64,000 nucleotides of DNA. It comes from Paenibacillus arenosi (lineage in GTDB: Bacteria; Bacillota; Bacilli; Paenibacillales; Paenibacillaceae). Below the pieces are notes generated by a model that was given only the letters and a program-made list of their open reading frames with translations, was not told the origin of the DNA and made no database searches. The DNA lies in the NCBI RefSeq assembly GCF_014841135.1, contig NZ_JACYTN010000003.1, positions 248,001-312,000 of the forward strand, read 5' to 3'. Below are positions 26,896 to 36,227 of this stretch, piece by piece (the stretch's first letter is position 1; every line of letters starts with the position of its first letter). Both the position numbers and the translations under genes were made by a program.

Positions 26896-28060
26896 CGGAA
26901 GTCACCTCTTTCGTGGAACGGATAGCTGCATGGCTTGGTGGTCGGTCATTGGCGATGATTTCACCGAGAGGGCTGCTGGGATGCTGAGCGTTTTCGTGCT
27001 GTTGAGGTTGTCGAATCGGGAGAAGCGGGAAGAGCAATTCTGCAGTGCGATAAGCTTCTTCTAGATGCGGATAGCCGGATAAAATAAAGGTTTCGATACC
27101 TAGCTCTGCGTATTCTTTGATTCGAGTGGCAACGGTCTCGGGATCACCTACGAGCGCTGTTCCTGCACCGCCTCTTACAAGCCCAATTCCGGCCCACAAG
27201 TTTGGACTAATTTCTAATGACTCTCGGCTGCTGTGATGAAGCTGTGCCATCCGTCTCTGTCCTTCGGAGTCATAACGCGCGAATACTTTGCGGGCAGCAG
27301 CAATGGTAGAGTCATCGACATATTGAATGAGTTGATTTGCTGCGTCCCATGCTTCTTCATTTGTCTCACGTACGATGACGTGCAGGCGAATGCCAAAGCG
27401 CAGCGTTCTTCCTTGCTGGCCAGCAAGTTGGCGCACGTGTTCGATCTTCTCCTTTACTTGCTGAGGAGGTTCGCCCCAAGTTAAGTAGACGTCTACATGC
27501 TCGGCCGCCACCTGCTGCCCCGCAGATGATGAACCACCAAAGTATAAGGGTGGATAAGGAGTTTGAATCGTAGGATACAGGTTGCTGGCTCCATGAACTT
27601 GCAAATGCTTACCTTCAAAAGTGACTTCTTCATGGAGCAATGTTTTTCGCCAAATATGAAGAAACTCATCTGTCAGTTCGTAACGAGCATCATGATCAAG
27701 GAATACACCTTCACCAGCCAGTTCTACAGGATCACCGCCTGTCACGATGTTAATGAGTAGCCTACCACCAGAAATACGGTCGAAAGTGGAAGCCATACGA
27801 GCAGCTAAAGTCGGAGACATTAGCCCCGGGCGGAGGGCGACGAGAAACTTCAGCTTATTGGTGGAGGATATCAAGGCAGATGCTGTTACCCAAGCATCCT
27901 CACAGGACTTACCGGTAGGCAGCAGCACACCGCTGTAGCCTAATTGATCTGCTGCTTGCGCAATTTGCTTCATATAAGGAAAGTCGACTGCACGTGCGCC
28001 TTTTGTTGTACCTAAATATTTGCCATCACCATGCGTCGGAATAAACCAGAACATTTCCAT
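26864..28060 (-). CDS. ssuD: FMNH2-dependent alkanesulfonate monooxygenase
   Basis: Cleaves alkanesulfonates to aldehyde and sulfite with FMNH2 and oxygen, giving sulfur under starvation. The 398 residues form a luciferase-type barrel: [15 protein letters not shown] at the N-terminus, [24 protein letters not shown] sequence ([16 protein letters not shown]) and [15 protein letters not shown] are SsuD hallmarks. The ATG at 28060 has GGAGGG seven bases upstream; five extra codons before it are discarded. No flavin reductase (ssuE) is adjacent, so FMNH2 must come from elsewhere. Confidence 0.93.
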   Translation of the reverse strand: MEMFWFIPTHGDGKYLGTTKGARAVDFPYMKQIAQAADQLGYSGVLLPTGKSCEDAWVTASALISSTNKLKFLVALRPGLMSPTLAARMASTFDRISGGRLLINIVTGGDPVELAGEGVFLDHDARYELTDEFLHIWRKTLLHEEVTFEGKHLQVHGASNLYPTIQTPYPPLYFGGSSSAGQQVAAEHVDVYLTWGEPPQQVKEKIEHVRQLAGQQGRTLRFGIRLHVIVRETNEEAWDAANQLIQYVDDSTIAAARKVFARYDSEGQRRMAQLHHSSRESLEISPNLWAGIGLVRGGAGTALVGDPETVATRIKEYAELGIETFILSGYPHLEEAYRTAELLFPLLPIRQPQQHENAQHPSSPLGEIIANDRPPSHAAIRSTKEVTSDAKNTARQHA

Positions 28061-28082
28061 ATGAAATCCCTCCATATCTTAT

Positions 28083-29072
28083 TTATTTGCGATTAGGCAT
28101 TGCTTCTTTCACTTGTATTGGTTTAGGAATTAAGCCGAGCTTCGCAAAGGTGTCAGCTACTTTTTGCTGTTCCGCAATAACGTTTTCGCTAATCGGAGTA
28201 CTGTTGTACTCCCGTCTGCTCGAAGCTAGCTCTAGAGAAGGGACATCGATGCCAAGCTGTGGGGATAGTATTTTTGCCAGCTCTTTATGGTTGGCATTGG
28301 CCCAGTCGCCAGCTTTGTTCAGTTCTTCGAATAGAGCGTCGATAATGGCAGGATTGTTTTCGGCAAAGCTGCGTGCAGCCAGATAAAATTCGTAGTTGTT
28401 AACGACGCCTTCACCGTCAGCAACGATTCTTACATCGAGGTTCTTTTGAGCAGATGCGAGGTATGGGTCCCAAATTGCCCATGCATCTACACTTCCGCGC
28501 TCGAATGCAGCTCTAGCATCAGCAGGAGGCAGAAATACGGTATTTACATCGCTGTATTGCAGTCCAGACTGCTCCAACAGCTTTACGAGCAAATAATGAA
28601 CGTTAGAGCCTTTGTTCAACGCAATCTTTTTCCCCTTAAGGTCAGCAACCGATTGGATAGGAGAATCTTTAAGTACTAAGACCGCTTCACTATGAGGGCG
28701 TGACGCCTCGTGCGCTAAATAAACAAGCGGAGCTCCAGCGGCTTGGGCAAAGATTGGCGGGGCCTCACCGGTATGCCCGAGATCAATACTGCCGACATTA
28801 AGTGCTTCTAGCAGTTGCGGTCCACCGGGGAACTCGGTCCATTCTACGGCCACTCCGTCTTTTTCCAGCCTTTTCTCGAGTTCTCCGCGTGCTTTTAGGA
28901 AATTGGGTACTCCGTATTTTTGATAGCCGATCCGAATGAGGCTAGCCTTACTGCCATCTGTTCCTTCGGCCGCGACGTTCTGGTGCTGTGCACCGCCGCA
29001 AGCACTCAGCACCATCAACAATAAAGCTCCAACAGCAATTCGTTTGCATGCACGAATCGTTCTTAGCAGCAT
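28083..29072 (-). CDS. ssuA: Sulfonate-binding lipoprotein
   Basis: The extracellular binding protein of the sulfonate transporter, 329 residues. The signal peptide ends in the lipobox LSAC, so it is anchored by lipid. The mature sequence IRIGYQKYGVPNFLKARGEL, SIDLGHTGEAPPIFAQAAGA and FLPPADARAAFERGSVDAW is typical of SsuA/NMT1-type binding proteins. The ATG at 29072 is about 10 bases after AAGGGG and is preferred to the GTG at 29081, which is almost adjacent to it. First gene of the operon; a terminator and promoter lie upstream. Confidence 0.92.
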   Translation of the reverse strand: MLLRTIRACKRIAVGALLLMVLSACGGAQHQNVAAEGTDGSKASLIRIGYQKYGVPNFLKARGELEKRLEKDGVAVEWTEFPGGPQLLEALNVGSIDLGHTGEAPPIFAQAAGAPLVYLAHEASRPHSEAVLVLKDSPIQSVADLKGKKIALNKGSNVHYLLVKLLEQSGLQYSDVNTVFLPPADARAAFERGSVDAWAIWDPYLASAQKNLDVRIVADGEGVVNNYEFYLAARSFAENNPAIIDALFEELNKAGDWANANHKELAKILSPQLGIDVPSLELASSRREYNSTPISENVIAEQQKVADTFAKLGLIPKPIQVKEAMPNRK

Positions 29073-29170
29073 ATTCTTCACGCCCCTTTTTCTTAGTTAT
29101 TACAGCAACAGCAACAGCATCAGTCACTCCATTGATCGGGTCTCACATATAGGGTCATGTTAAGGAACGC

Positions 29171-29223
29171 AAAAAAGGAGATGCCTCCTTCTTCATTTCC
29201 GTAAAGAAGTGATGGTCATCTCC
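29171..29223 (-). terminator. Attenuator-type terminator in the ssu leader
   Basis: On the minus strand GGAGATG (29223-29217) pairs with CATCTCC (29183-29177), with an inner TTCTT/AAGAA stem, and is followed by six T. It lies between the ssu promoter and ssuA, so it may be a conditional terminator. A hairpin AATACC/GGTATT and CCGG/CCGG pairs precede it. It does not match the SAM-I riboswitch or a T-box. Confidence 0.6.
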
Positions 29224-29280
29224 GGTTGTCCGGTAGATTAATAATACCTATGCGATTACTTGGTATTTTAGTTGGCAGTT

Positions 29281-29309
29281 ATCATAACATTGGAAAATAT
29301 TCATGTCAA
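29281..29309 (-). promoter_or_regulatory. Sigma-A promoter of the ssu operon
   Basis: On the minus strand TTGACA (29309-29304) and TATGAT (29286-29281) are 17 bases apart, an almost ideal promoter. Transcription would begin near 29274, giving a leader of about 200 bases with the terminator inside it. The rest of 29310-29470 shows nothing else I can name. Confidence 0.75.
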
Positions 29310-29470
29310 TGGGCTAGTGCAGGTATCTGTCTATTATTTACCTCCGTCTCTAGAAGGAGTAAGTATCCGTTAAAAGTTGGTTGTGAGAACGGAATGGAGT
29401 CTATATAATGATGAAAAGGTGTTCATCCACTTTTTGACAACTAAGATTGTATCTTAAGGAGGAGTATTTC

Positions 29471-31267
29471 ATGATCCAATTTCCTAAGCCTGATGCAGAG
29501 CAATATTACAAATCGTATGTCATTCGTAATTTTGATGTAAGTGCTGATGAATCAAGACTCGTATTCACTTCGAATATGAATGGAAAGCTAGATGTTTATG
29601 CGATTGAACTTCATGATGAAATCTCTTATCCTTACCCGCTAACGTATCAAGGGCAATCAAGCAATTTTATTAAAATAGATCCACAAGGCCGTCATATTTT
29701 GTCCGGTTTCGACCATGATGGAAATGAGAATTATTATCTCTATGCGCTGCGTCCTGAAGGTGGAGTCCCGTTCAAGCTAGTAGAGGCAGAGCCGACTGAT
29801 AAATTTTTCTTTAGTTCCCTCTCGGAAGACGGGCAGCGTCTTTATTATGGGACTTCGCAAAATAATCCGCAGTTTTTGAATACATATGTATTAGATTTGG
29901 TAACAAAGGAGCAGAAGTTAATCGTAGAAGGCAAGGATGCAACGACATCTCTACTTGCTGTGAGTCCAGATGAGCAGAACATCGTGTACGGGAAAGGTTA
30001 TTCCAATACATATGGGGTGTCCTTCGTTCGAGGAGTAGATGGAGCGGAGGCGTGCTTAACGCCAAGTGCTGATGAAGAGCAACTGACAAGCAATGCACGG
30101 TTTATCGATGAAGATACGATTATTTTCACGACTGATTATAAGGCTGAATTTGCGTATGTGGCGAAATACACCATTTCTTCAGGGACATTTGAGGCTTTGT
30201 TCGAAATACCGCAAGCGAGTGTGTCCGAGCTGTACTGGCATAAGCAATCTCGCTCTCTCTATGCGCTGACCGAAAAAGGAGTAGAAGATGCGTTGTATGT
30301 GTACGCATTAGATACAGGCAGCTTAGAGGAGCTGGAACTTCCGACTACTGTTGTTGAACAATTGCATGTAGCACAATCAGGGGCAGTTTATATTTTGGCT
30401 CGTGGATCAGTAGATCCTGACAATATTTATCGCTATGATGCTGGAAAATGGACGATGCTGACCCGCAACGTTGTGCTAGGACTTGCGAGGGAAGATCTCG
30501 TCTCACCCGAAACGATTCGCTATACGTCATTTGATGGTATGGAAATTGAGGCACTGTTGTTCCGTGCTAAAGATGAATTGGCCAATGGTCATACGATCTT
30601 CTGGCCGCATGGCGGGCCGCAGTACGCAGAGCGCAAGCACTTCCGCGCGATGTTCCAATACTTGCTCGCTGAGGGCTACAATCTCTTCTGTCCTAACTTC
30701 CGCGGCAGTACTTGCTATGGCCGTTCATTTACGAAGTTAGTAGAGCGTGAATGGGGCGAAGGACCGCGTAAAGATTGCCTTGCAGGGATGGATTGGTTGT
30801 TTGAGCAAGGGATATCCAGTCGAGATCGGTTGTTTGTGATGGGTGGAAGCTATGGCGGTTATATGACGTTGCTGCTGGCAGGTCGCAATGCGGATTACTT
30901 CCGTGCGGCGGTTGATATTGTAGGGGTAAGCAATCTATTTACGTTTGTGAATTCTGTGCCTGACTTCTGGAAACCGATGATGGATCGTTGGATTGGTGAT
31001 CCAGAGCGAGATCATGATCGCTTTGTGAAGGATTCTCCGATTACGTATCTCGATCAGATGGTGAATCCAATATTTATTATCCAAGGAGCTAATGACCCGC
31101 GTGTGGTAAAAGCCGAATCCGATCAAATCGTAGAGGCGCTTCGCACGAAGGGAGTAGATGTGGAGTACCTTGTATTTGAGGATGAAGGCCATGGTATTGC
31201 ACGTACGGAGAACAATATTACAGCTTGTCGCCAAGTTGCTGCATTTTTGAAGCGGAATCAAGGGTAG
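29471..31267 (+). CDS. S9 family prolyl oligopeptidase-type serine peptidase
   Basis: A cytosolic peptidase of 598 residues. The N-terminal half is a beta-propeller with TolB-like repeats (SADESRLVFTSNMNGKLDVY, SPDEQNIVYGKGYSN); the C-terminal alpha/beta hydrolase domain carries the catalytic triad: Ser460 in GGSYGGYM, Asp542 in GANDPRV and His574 in DEGHGI. AAGGAGG is eight to ten bases before the ATG at 29471; eight extra upstream codons are discarded. Resembles acylaminoacyl-peptidases (S9C). Monocistronic, with a strong hairpin downstream. Confidence 0.92.
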   Translation: MIQFPKPDAEQYYKSYVIRNFDVSADESRLVFTSNMNGKLDVYAIELHDEISYPYPLTYQGQSSNFIKIDPQGRHILSGFDHDGNENYYLYALRPEGGVPFKLVEAEPTDKFFFSSLSEDGQRLYYGTSQNNPQFLNTYVLDLVTKEQKLIVEGKDATTSLLAVSPDEQNIVYGKGYSNTYGVSFVRGVDGAEACLTPSADEEQLTSNARFIDEDTIIFTTDYKAEFAYVAKYTISSGTFEALFEIPQASVSELYWHKQSRSLYALTEKGVEDALYVYALDTGSLEELELPTTVVEQLHVAQSGAVYILARGSVDPDNIYRYDAGKWTMLTRNVVLGLAREDLVSPETIRYTSFDGMEIEALLFRAKDELANGHTIFWPHGGPQYAERKHFRAMFQYLLAEGYNLFCPNFRGSTCYGRSFTKLVEREWGEGPRKDCLAGMDWLFEQGISSRDRLFVMGGSYGGYMTLLLAGRNADYFRAAVDIVGVSNLFTFVNSVPDFWKPMMDRWIGDPERDHDRFVKDSPITYLDQMVNPIFIIQGANDPRVVKAESDQIVEALRTKGVDVEYLVFEDEGHGIARTENNITACRQVAAFLKRNQG

Positions 31268-31294
31268 TCACCTCAATATATAAAATAGTAAAAC

Positions 31295-31341
31295 CGAAAG
31301 CCCACCCTACAAACGATATTCGCTTGTAGGGTGGGCTTTCG
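31295..31341 (+). terminator. Hairpin terminator after the S9 peptidase
   Basis: An 18-base perfect stem CGAAAGCCCACCCTACAA with its complement around an 11-base loop; only a short T-rich tail (GTTGTTTG) follows. Confidence 0.75.
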
Positions 31342-31465
31342 TTGTTTGATGACCAATTCTGCAATGCAGTAAGTTCGTCGGATTGTACAACGATAATCGA
31401 CAGTTGGCATTCGATTCTATTGTCGTCTATGATGAGGAGACGATAACGATTGTGGAGTGAATGAA

Positions 31466-34360
31466 ATGTCTGGCACTTTGCCTATAGATGAGGTATTGCC
31501 TGAGCTGCGCGGAGTGCTGAGCGCGCGGACGGGAGCAGTGTTAGTGGCAGAGCCGGGGGCGGGCAAGACGACCCGTGTCCCGCTTGCGCTGTTGGATGCG
31601 CCGTGGCTGGTTGGCCAGCGCATCGTCATGTTGGAGCCGCGCCGCTTGGCGGCACGCGCGGCTGCGCAGTATATGGCGGCGACGCTCGGTGAGCGCGTCG
31701 GCGAGACGGTTGGCTATCGGGTGCGTATGGACACCCGGGTGAGCCGGGCTACACGCGTCGAGGTCGTGACGGAAGGCGTCCTGACGCGCATGATGCAGGA
31801 AGACCCCTCGTTGGAAGGGGTCGGACTGATTATTTTTGATGAGTTCCATGAGCGGAGCTTGCATGCGGACTTGGGACTCAGCTTGGCGCTAGAAGCGCAA
31901 GCGGTGCTGCGCGAGGATTTGCGCTTGCTTGTGATGTCCGCAACGATTGCGGCTGAGCCGGTAGCGGAACTGCTTGGAGATGTGCCAATCGTTCGCAGTG
32001 CGGGGCGCATGTATCCGGTAGACACTCGGTATGTGCCGCGCCGCACACAAGAACGAATGGAAGAGGCAGCAGCAAGGCAAGTCGAAGTGGCACTTCAAGA
32101 GGAGAAGGGCGATATGCTCGTATTTCTCCCAGGGGTCGGTGAGATACGTCGAGTTCAGCAAGAGTTGGCTCGTATTTTATCTCGACAGAATCAGCATTAC
32201 GAAGCATTAGGACACGAATATATACGTGTGCTTGCGCTGCATGGCCAACTGCCGCAGGAGGCTCAGGACGAGGCGATTGCCCCTGTACAACAGGGTGAGC
32301 GTAAAGTAGTGCTGACGACTTCCATTGCTGAGACGAGCTTAACCGTAGAAGGGGTTCGCATTGTCATTGATTGTGGAATGATGCGTGTCTCTCGATATTC
32401 GCCGCGAACGGGAATGACAAGACTCGTCACGGAGCGTGTAACACAGGATGCAGCGGATCAACGCCGAGGACGTGCGGGAAGGCTAGGGCCTGGCGTTTGC
32501 TATAGGCTATGGTCAGAGGCGGAGCACGGGCATTTACCAAAACAGCGCTTGCCGGAAATATTGGACGCCGATTTGGCTCCATTGGCTCTGGAGCTGGCAG
32601 CATGGGGTACGGATGTCAATTCCCTTGCATGGCTGACCCCTCCGCCAACTGCCGCTATACAGCAGGCGCAGCAGCTTCTAGGGCAGTTAAGTGCTTTGCA
32701 TATGGATGGAAGTATAACGGAACACGGACGACGTATGGCAGTGAGTGGTTTGCATCCAAGGCTTGCCCATATGCTGTTGAAAGCGGTCCTGCTTGGAGCG
32801 GTAGAACAAGCTTGCTTATTGGCAGCGATGCTGCAGGAGCGGGATTTGCTCCGAGGCACAAGCGGTAGGGAAGGGGCAGCAGGGCATTCAAGCGTGTCAT
32901 CATACGATAGCTCTAACCCGGATCTACTGTTCCGACTAGAGGTGCTGCTTGCTCATCGGCAAGTACAGAGGGAGGCGAATGCTGAGAAGGCGAGCTTCGC
33001 ATCTACCTTTGGCTCAGGAAATTCGGTCTCGCTAGATGAAGCTATTGTCCGCCGAATTCATGAAGAGGCAAGGCGTTTATCTAGACTGATTGGTGAAAAA
33101 TGGCCAACTGCGTCACAAGGTTCTGCTGCTATAGACAATAGAGTGTTACGTGTAGCTGGAAAGTCATCAAGTAAAGGATCAAGTAATGATTCAAGTAAGG
33201 CATATAAAGCGGGCCTTTCAGGTCCTGCTAGCGAGGCGGAAAATGCGAATGATGCTAGCAATCTAAATCTTGATAAAAGGTTCAACAGAGCAGTTGGAAC
33301 AAGTGGCGCTAATGATCGAAGTGAAATCACTAGTGTATTGTTGGCTTTGGCGTATCCGGATCGAATTGGTAAGCGGCGTGAAGATGGACGTTATTTGCTA
33401 AGCAACGGTCGTGGAGCTAGTTTCACGGGGCAGCATGGCGGTAACTCAGCGGGTGTAGGCTCGTCTGCATATATAGGTAGAGCTATAAGCAAAGCGCAGC
33501 ATACTATTCATTATGCACCTTATATTGTAGCTGTTGATTTGGACGATCAAGGTACAGATAGTCGTATTCGTTTGGCAGTAGAAGTGACGAAAGATGCCCT
33601 GGAGCAATGTATGGACGATCAAATCGAGCATGTTGTTACTGTAGAGTGGGACAAGTCGGCAGAAGCTGTTCGAGCGCGAGAAGTTATTCGTCTTGGTGCT
33701 ATCGTCCTTCATGAGCGGCCGTGTCCAAATCCAGACGCGGATAAAGTGTTGGCTGCCTTAATAGAAGGGATCTCCCGACACCCGTTAGCCATTGGCATGC
33801 TTCCATGGACGAAGAACGCCCGCCAATTGCAAGCGCGGCTTGCGTTCCTGCATCATCACCGCCCACATGATTGGGCGGATGTATCAGATGCTGCGCTCAC
33901 CGCCAGTATGGCGGATTGGCTCGCACCGCATCTGTACGGCTTCAGCAGCCGCCATGACCTGCAGAAGCTACAGGTCACTGCGCTGCTGGAAGGGCTGCTG
34001 CCGTGGAATCAGCGGCAGCAGCTCGACGACGAAGCTCCGACCCACATCGCTGTGCCGAGTGGGTCGCGCATCGCTGTCGACTACACCAACCCCGAACAGC
34101 CCGTGCTGGCCGTACGCCTGCAAGAGCTGTTCGGGATGCGGGAGACGCCGCGCGTCGCAGGCGGCGCCGTCCCGCTGACGCTCCACCTGCTGTCCCCGGC
34201 ACAGAGGCCGGTGCAGGTTACGCAAGACTTGGCGAGCTTCTGGAGGAATACGTACTTTGAGGTCAAAAAAGACCTCAAAGGCCGCTACCCGAAGCACTAT
34301 TGGCCAGACGACCCGTTGCAAGCAGTAGCAACGAGAAGGACAAAACCTTCTAGCACATAA
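31466..34360 (+). CDS. hrpB: ATP-dependent helicase HrpB
   Basis: A DExH RNA helicase of 964 residues. Walker A GAGKTT (31-36), DEFH box (125-128), LVMSATI and the motif VI sequence QRRGRAGRLGPG are intact; the C-terminal HrpB-specific region (LPWNQRQQLD, LTLHLLSPAQRPVQVTQDLA, KKDLKGRYPKHYWPDDP) is complete. Family members are about 800-850 residues; here a serine/asparagine-rich, more AT-rich linker at about residues 470-620 lengthens it, while both ends of the gene are GC-rich. The ATG at 31466 has TGTGGAG eight bases upstream. The role in Gram-positives is not established. Confidence 0.93.
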   Translation: MSGTLPIDEVLPELRGVLSARTGAVLVAEPGAGKTTRVPLALLDAPWLVGQRIVMLEPRRLAARAAAQYMAATLGERVGETVGYRVRMDTRVSRATRVEVVTEGVLTRMMQEDPSLEGVGLIIFDEFHERSLHADLGLSLALEAQAVLREDLRLLVMSATIAAEPVAELLGDVPIVRSAGRMYPVDTRYVPRRTQERMEEAAARQVEVALQEEKGDMLVFLPGVGEIRRVQQELARILSRQNQHYEALGHEYIRVLALHGQLPQEAQDEAIAPVQQGERKVVLTTSIAETSLTVEGVRIVIDCGMMRVSRYSPRTGMTRLVTERVTQDAADQRRGRAGRLGPGVCYRLWSEAEHGHLPKQRLPEILDADLAPLALELAAWGTDVNSLAWLTPPPTAAIQQAQQLLGQLSALHMDGSITEHGRRMAVSGLHPRLAHMLLKAVLLGAVEQACLLAAMLQERDLLRGTSGREGAAGHSSVSSYDSSNPDLLFRLEVLLAHRQVQREANAEKASFASTFGSGNSVSLDEAIVRRIHEEARRLSRLIGEKWPTASQGSAAIDNRVLRVAGKSSSKGSSNDSSKAYKAGLSGPASEAENANDASNLNLDKRFNRAVGTSGANDRSEITSVLLALAYPDRIGKRREDGRYLLSNGRGASFTGQHGGNSAGVGSSAYIGRAISKAQHTIHYAPYIVAVDLDDQGTDSRIRLAVEVTKDALEQCMDDQIEHVVTVEWDKSAEAVRAREVIRLGAIVLHERPCPNPDADKVLAALIEGISRHPLAIGMLPWTKNARQLQARLAFLHHHRPHDWADVSDAALTASMADWLAPHLYGFSSRHDLQKLQVTALLEGLLPWNQRQQLDDEAPTHIAVPSGSRIAVDYTNPEQPVLAVRLQELFGMRETPRVAGGAVPLTLHLLSPAQRPVQVTQDLASFWRNTYFEVKKDLKGRYPKHYWPDDPLQAVATRRTKPSST

Positions 34361-34363
34361 GTA

Positions 34364-34397
34364 AAATAGCCGAGTCCCAATAGGGGTTCGGCTATTT
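34364..34397 (+). terminator. Terminator after hrpB
   Basis: AAATAGCCGA pairs with TCGGCTATTT, inner CCC/GGG, T-rich tail. Confidence 0.85.
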
Positions 34398-34579
34398 CAT
34401 TTGAACACGATAAAACCAGTAATTTGAGAGCTAAAAGTAGATTTTCATGCACATTAACCGATTAATGATTGTCCAATGAAGAATTAACGATTAACTGAAT
34501 AATCGAATAAGATATAATTCCTTTGCAGATAGGATCTCAGACCGTGCTACATCGCATGATAACCTATATAGCTTCCTCT

Positions 34580-34760
34580 AGCGAGCGCCATAAACGTTAT
34601 TTTCGTGAAATCGTTCATTTCAGATTCGTAACGGTTGCAGTTGAGCTTATATTAGCAATTGGTGCAAATGATATCGCTCACTCTGACAAATAAGCACTAT
34701 CATAACCGTTACATTTCATAATCCATCTATATGTATGGAATAGTCTCCGTGGCAACCATT
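34580..34760 (+). repeat. Dispersed intergenic repeat, copy 1
   Basis: A roughly 180-bp noncoding block that recurs in reverse orientation at 42531-42714. Shared landmarks in order: GCGAGCGCCAT, TTCATTTCAGATT, AACGGTTGCAGTTGAGCTTA, CACTCTGACAAATAAGC (CACTCAGACAAATAAGC in the other copy), ACCGTTACATTT and GGCAACC. Internally AACGGTT...GAGCTTAT faces ATAAGC...AACCGTT, so the unit can fold on itself. No reading frame was seen in it or in the rest of 34400-34880. Confidence 0.8.
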
Positions 34761-34905
34761 AGCGCACTTTTCCCTTGCTTTCCTCCTTGCTTTCGTCCTT
34801 GCTTTATATCAAGGATGGTTGATTATCTGTCTAAATTGGTTTTTATATTTAGTAATCAATGGTAAAGTAGAGTGTAGAGATGTAAAGAAAGGGGAATCTG
34901 TACAC

Positions 34906-34926
34906 ATGTGGAATACCTTGAAATGA
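34906..34926 (+). CDS. Possible six-residue leader peptide
   Basis: ATG TGG AAT ACC TTG AAA TGA encodes MWNTLK, preceded by AAAGGGG about 11 bases upstream. It stands at the head of a leader with a hairpin (34938-34989) and a terminator-like hairpin (35042-35066) before the kinase gene, the arrangement of ribosome-mediated attenuators. Too short to be sure that it is translated. Confidence 0.35.
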   Translation: MWNTLK

Positions 34927-34937
34927 TGCATGAATCG

Positions 34938-35066
34938 GATAGAGACAGCGGCGGTCCTTCGTATGTAAGGATGCGTTGATTTGTCTATCTTAAATCATTC
35001 AAGGGATACATGGTGTGGACAATTACATTCCCATTGCCGAGCAGATACCTTTGTATATCTGTTTTT
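34938..35066 (+). promoter_or_regulatory. Structured leader upstream of the phosphotransferase
   Basis: GATAGAGACA pairs with TTGTCTATC (34938-34989) around an inner TCCTT/AAGGA stem. CAGATA pairs with TATCTG (35042-35061), followed by TTTTTATTT, a weak intrinsic terminator. The kinase start is 65 bases further on. Confidence 0.45.
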
Positions 35067-35130
35067 ATTTATGGGTAACTATACATCTCGATTGACACTA
35101 TCATAGCGTCCCTAACTTGGGGGAATTTAC

Positions 35131-35928
35131 ATGAGCAATCACTACGAAAAAGAAGAAGCATTAACAGGAGGAAATGTCTCCTCTGTATCTCGTCTAGGAA
35201 ATACGGTTAGACGGGAATTAAAACCTGATAGTGTTAATACTCATACATTGCTAAAGCACCTTGAAAGCAAAGGCTTACACGGTGTGCCAAAGTTTCTAGG
35301 TATAGATGAACAAGGAAGAGAAATTTTGTCCTTTATCGAAGGGGAAGCTGGCAATTATCCATTACAACCATACATGTGGTCGGATGAGGTATTAAAAGAG
35401 ATTGCGAACATGCTTCGTAGTTATCATGATGCTGTGAGTGATTTTCCAATAGATGAACGTTGGAGGCCCCTTGATAACACCCCGCAGCCATTTGAGGTAG
35501 TGTGCCATAATGATTTCGCTATCTATAACATTATTTTTAGTGATAAGAAGCCAGTAGGTGTAATTGATTTTGATATGGCTGCTCCTGGGCCGAGGCTTTG
35601 GGATATCGCCTATGCGATGTATACTTGCGTCCCATTAAGCAGGCTTTATTATACGGAAGCAGGCGAAGCTATTTATTATGATTCGTTAAAGGATGCGGAG
35701 CGAATCAAACAGAGAATTGCCTTGTTTTTCGATTCCTATGGTATGGAAGGAATGGAAAGCGGCTTTTTAGAAATGGTAATCTTGCGAGTAGAGGGATTAT
35801 GTAAAACCATTCAAAGAAAAGCCAAAGAAGGCGATATGGCGTTTCAAAAGATGATCGACGAAGGACATTATGATCATTATCAAGAGGAGCTTCGATTCAT
35901 TCGCAAGCATGGACAAGAGTGGATGTAA
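35131..35928 (+). CDS. APH/choline-kinase-fold phosphotransferase
   Basis: A 265-residue kinase-like protein that phosphorylates a small molecule. The catalytic loop CHNDFAIYNIIF (with the Asp of HND) and the metal-binding GVIDFDMAAPGPRLWDIAY are intact; the N-terminal lobe has RRELKPDSVNTHTLLKHLE. It belongs to the aminoglycoside-phosphotransferase superfamily, whose members include antibiotic and metabolite kinases; the substrate cannot be told. GGGGGAA lies five bases upstream of the ATG. The leader with a possible uORF and terminator would fit drug-inducible control. A terminator follows at 35968. Confidence 0.8.
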   Translation: MSNHYEKEEALTGGNVSSVSRLGNTVRRELKPDSVNTHTLLKHLESKGLHGVPKFLGIDEQGREILSFIEGEAGNYPLQPYMWSDEVLKEIANMLRSYHDAVSDFPIDERWRPLDNTPQPFEVVCHNDFAIYNIIFSDKKPVGVIDFDMAAPGPRLWDIAYAMYTCVPLSRLYYTEAGEAIYYDSLKDAERIKQRIALFFDSYGMEGMESGFLEMVILRVEGLCKTIQRKAKEGDMAFQKMIDEGHYDHYQEELRFIRKHGQEWM

Positions 35929-35967
35929 GAGCTTCGTCTTCATGAACTTCACAGTGTGTAGCATGTA

Positions 35968-35998
35968 AAAGAGACTATCTTCTGATGGTCTCTTTTTT
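35968..35998 (+). terminator. Terminator after the phosphotransferase
   Basis: AGAGACTATC pairs with GATGGTCTCT and is followed by six T. No gene was seen in 35999-36227. Confidence 0.9.
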
Positions 35999-36227
35999 AA
36001 TTCAGTCCTGGGCTTTTTTAGCTTATATAATTTACATGTATGAATGCATGTGTGTGTTTGCGCGCATTACGATATGTGATCGATATCATATGATTTCATT
36101 TCTTGTTTCTGATGTAATGTCTTTATTTGCTGTTTTTCATACAACATCTCCGGTAACTGCTTACAGCCGAATTAGTCATGCTGCTGCATATGCATAAGAT
36201 AAGAGAAATAAGAAGGGGGAAGTCAGT

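Noticed and set aside
29171-29309. SAM-I riboswitch or cysteine T-box before ssuA
   Set aside because: Neither the SAM-I core nor a T-box sequence is present in the leader.
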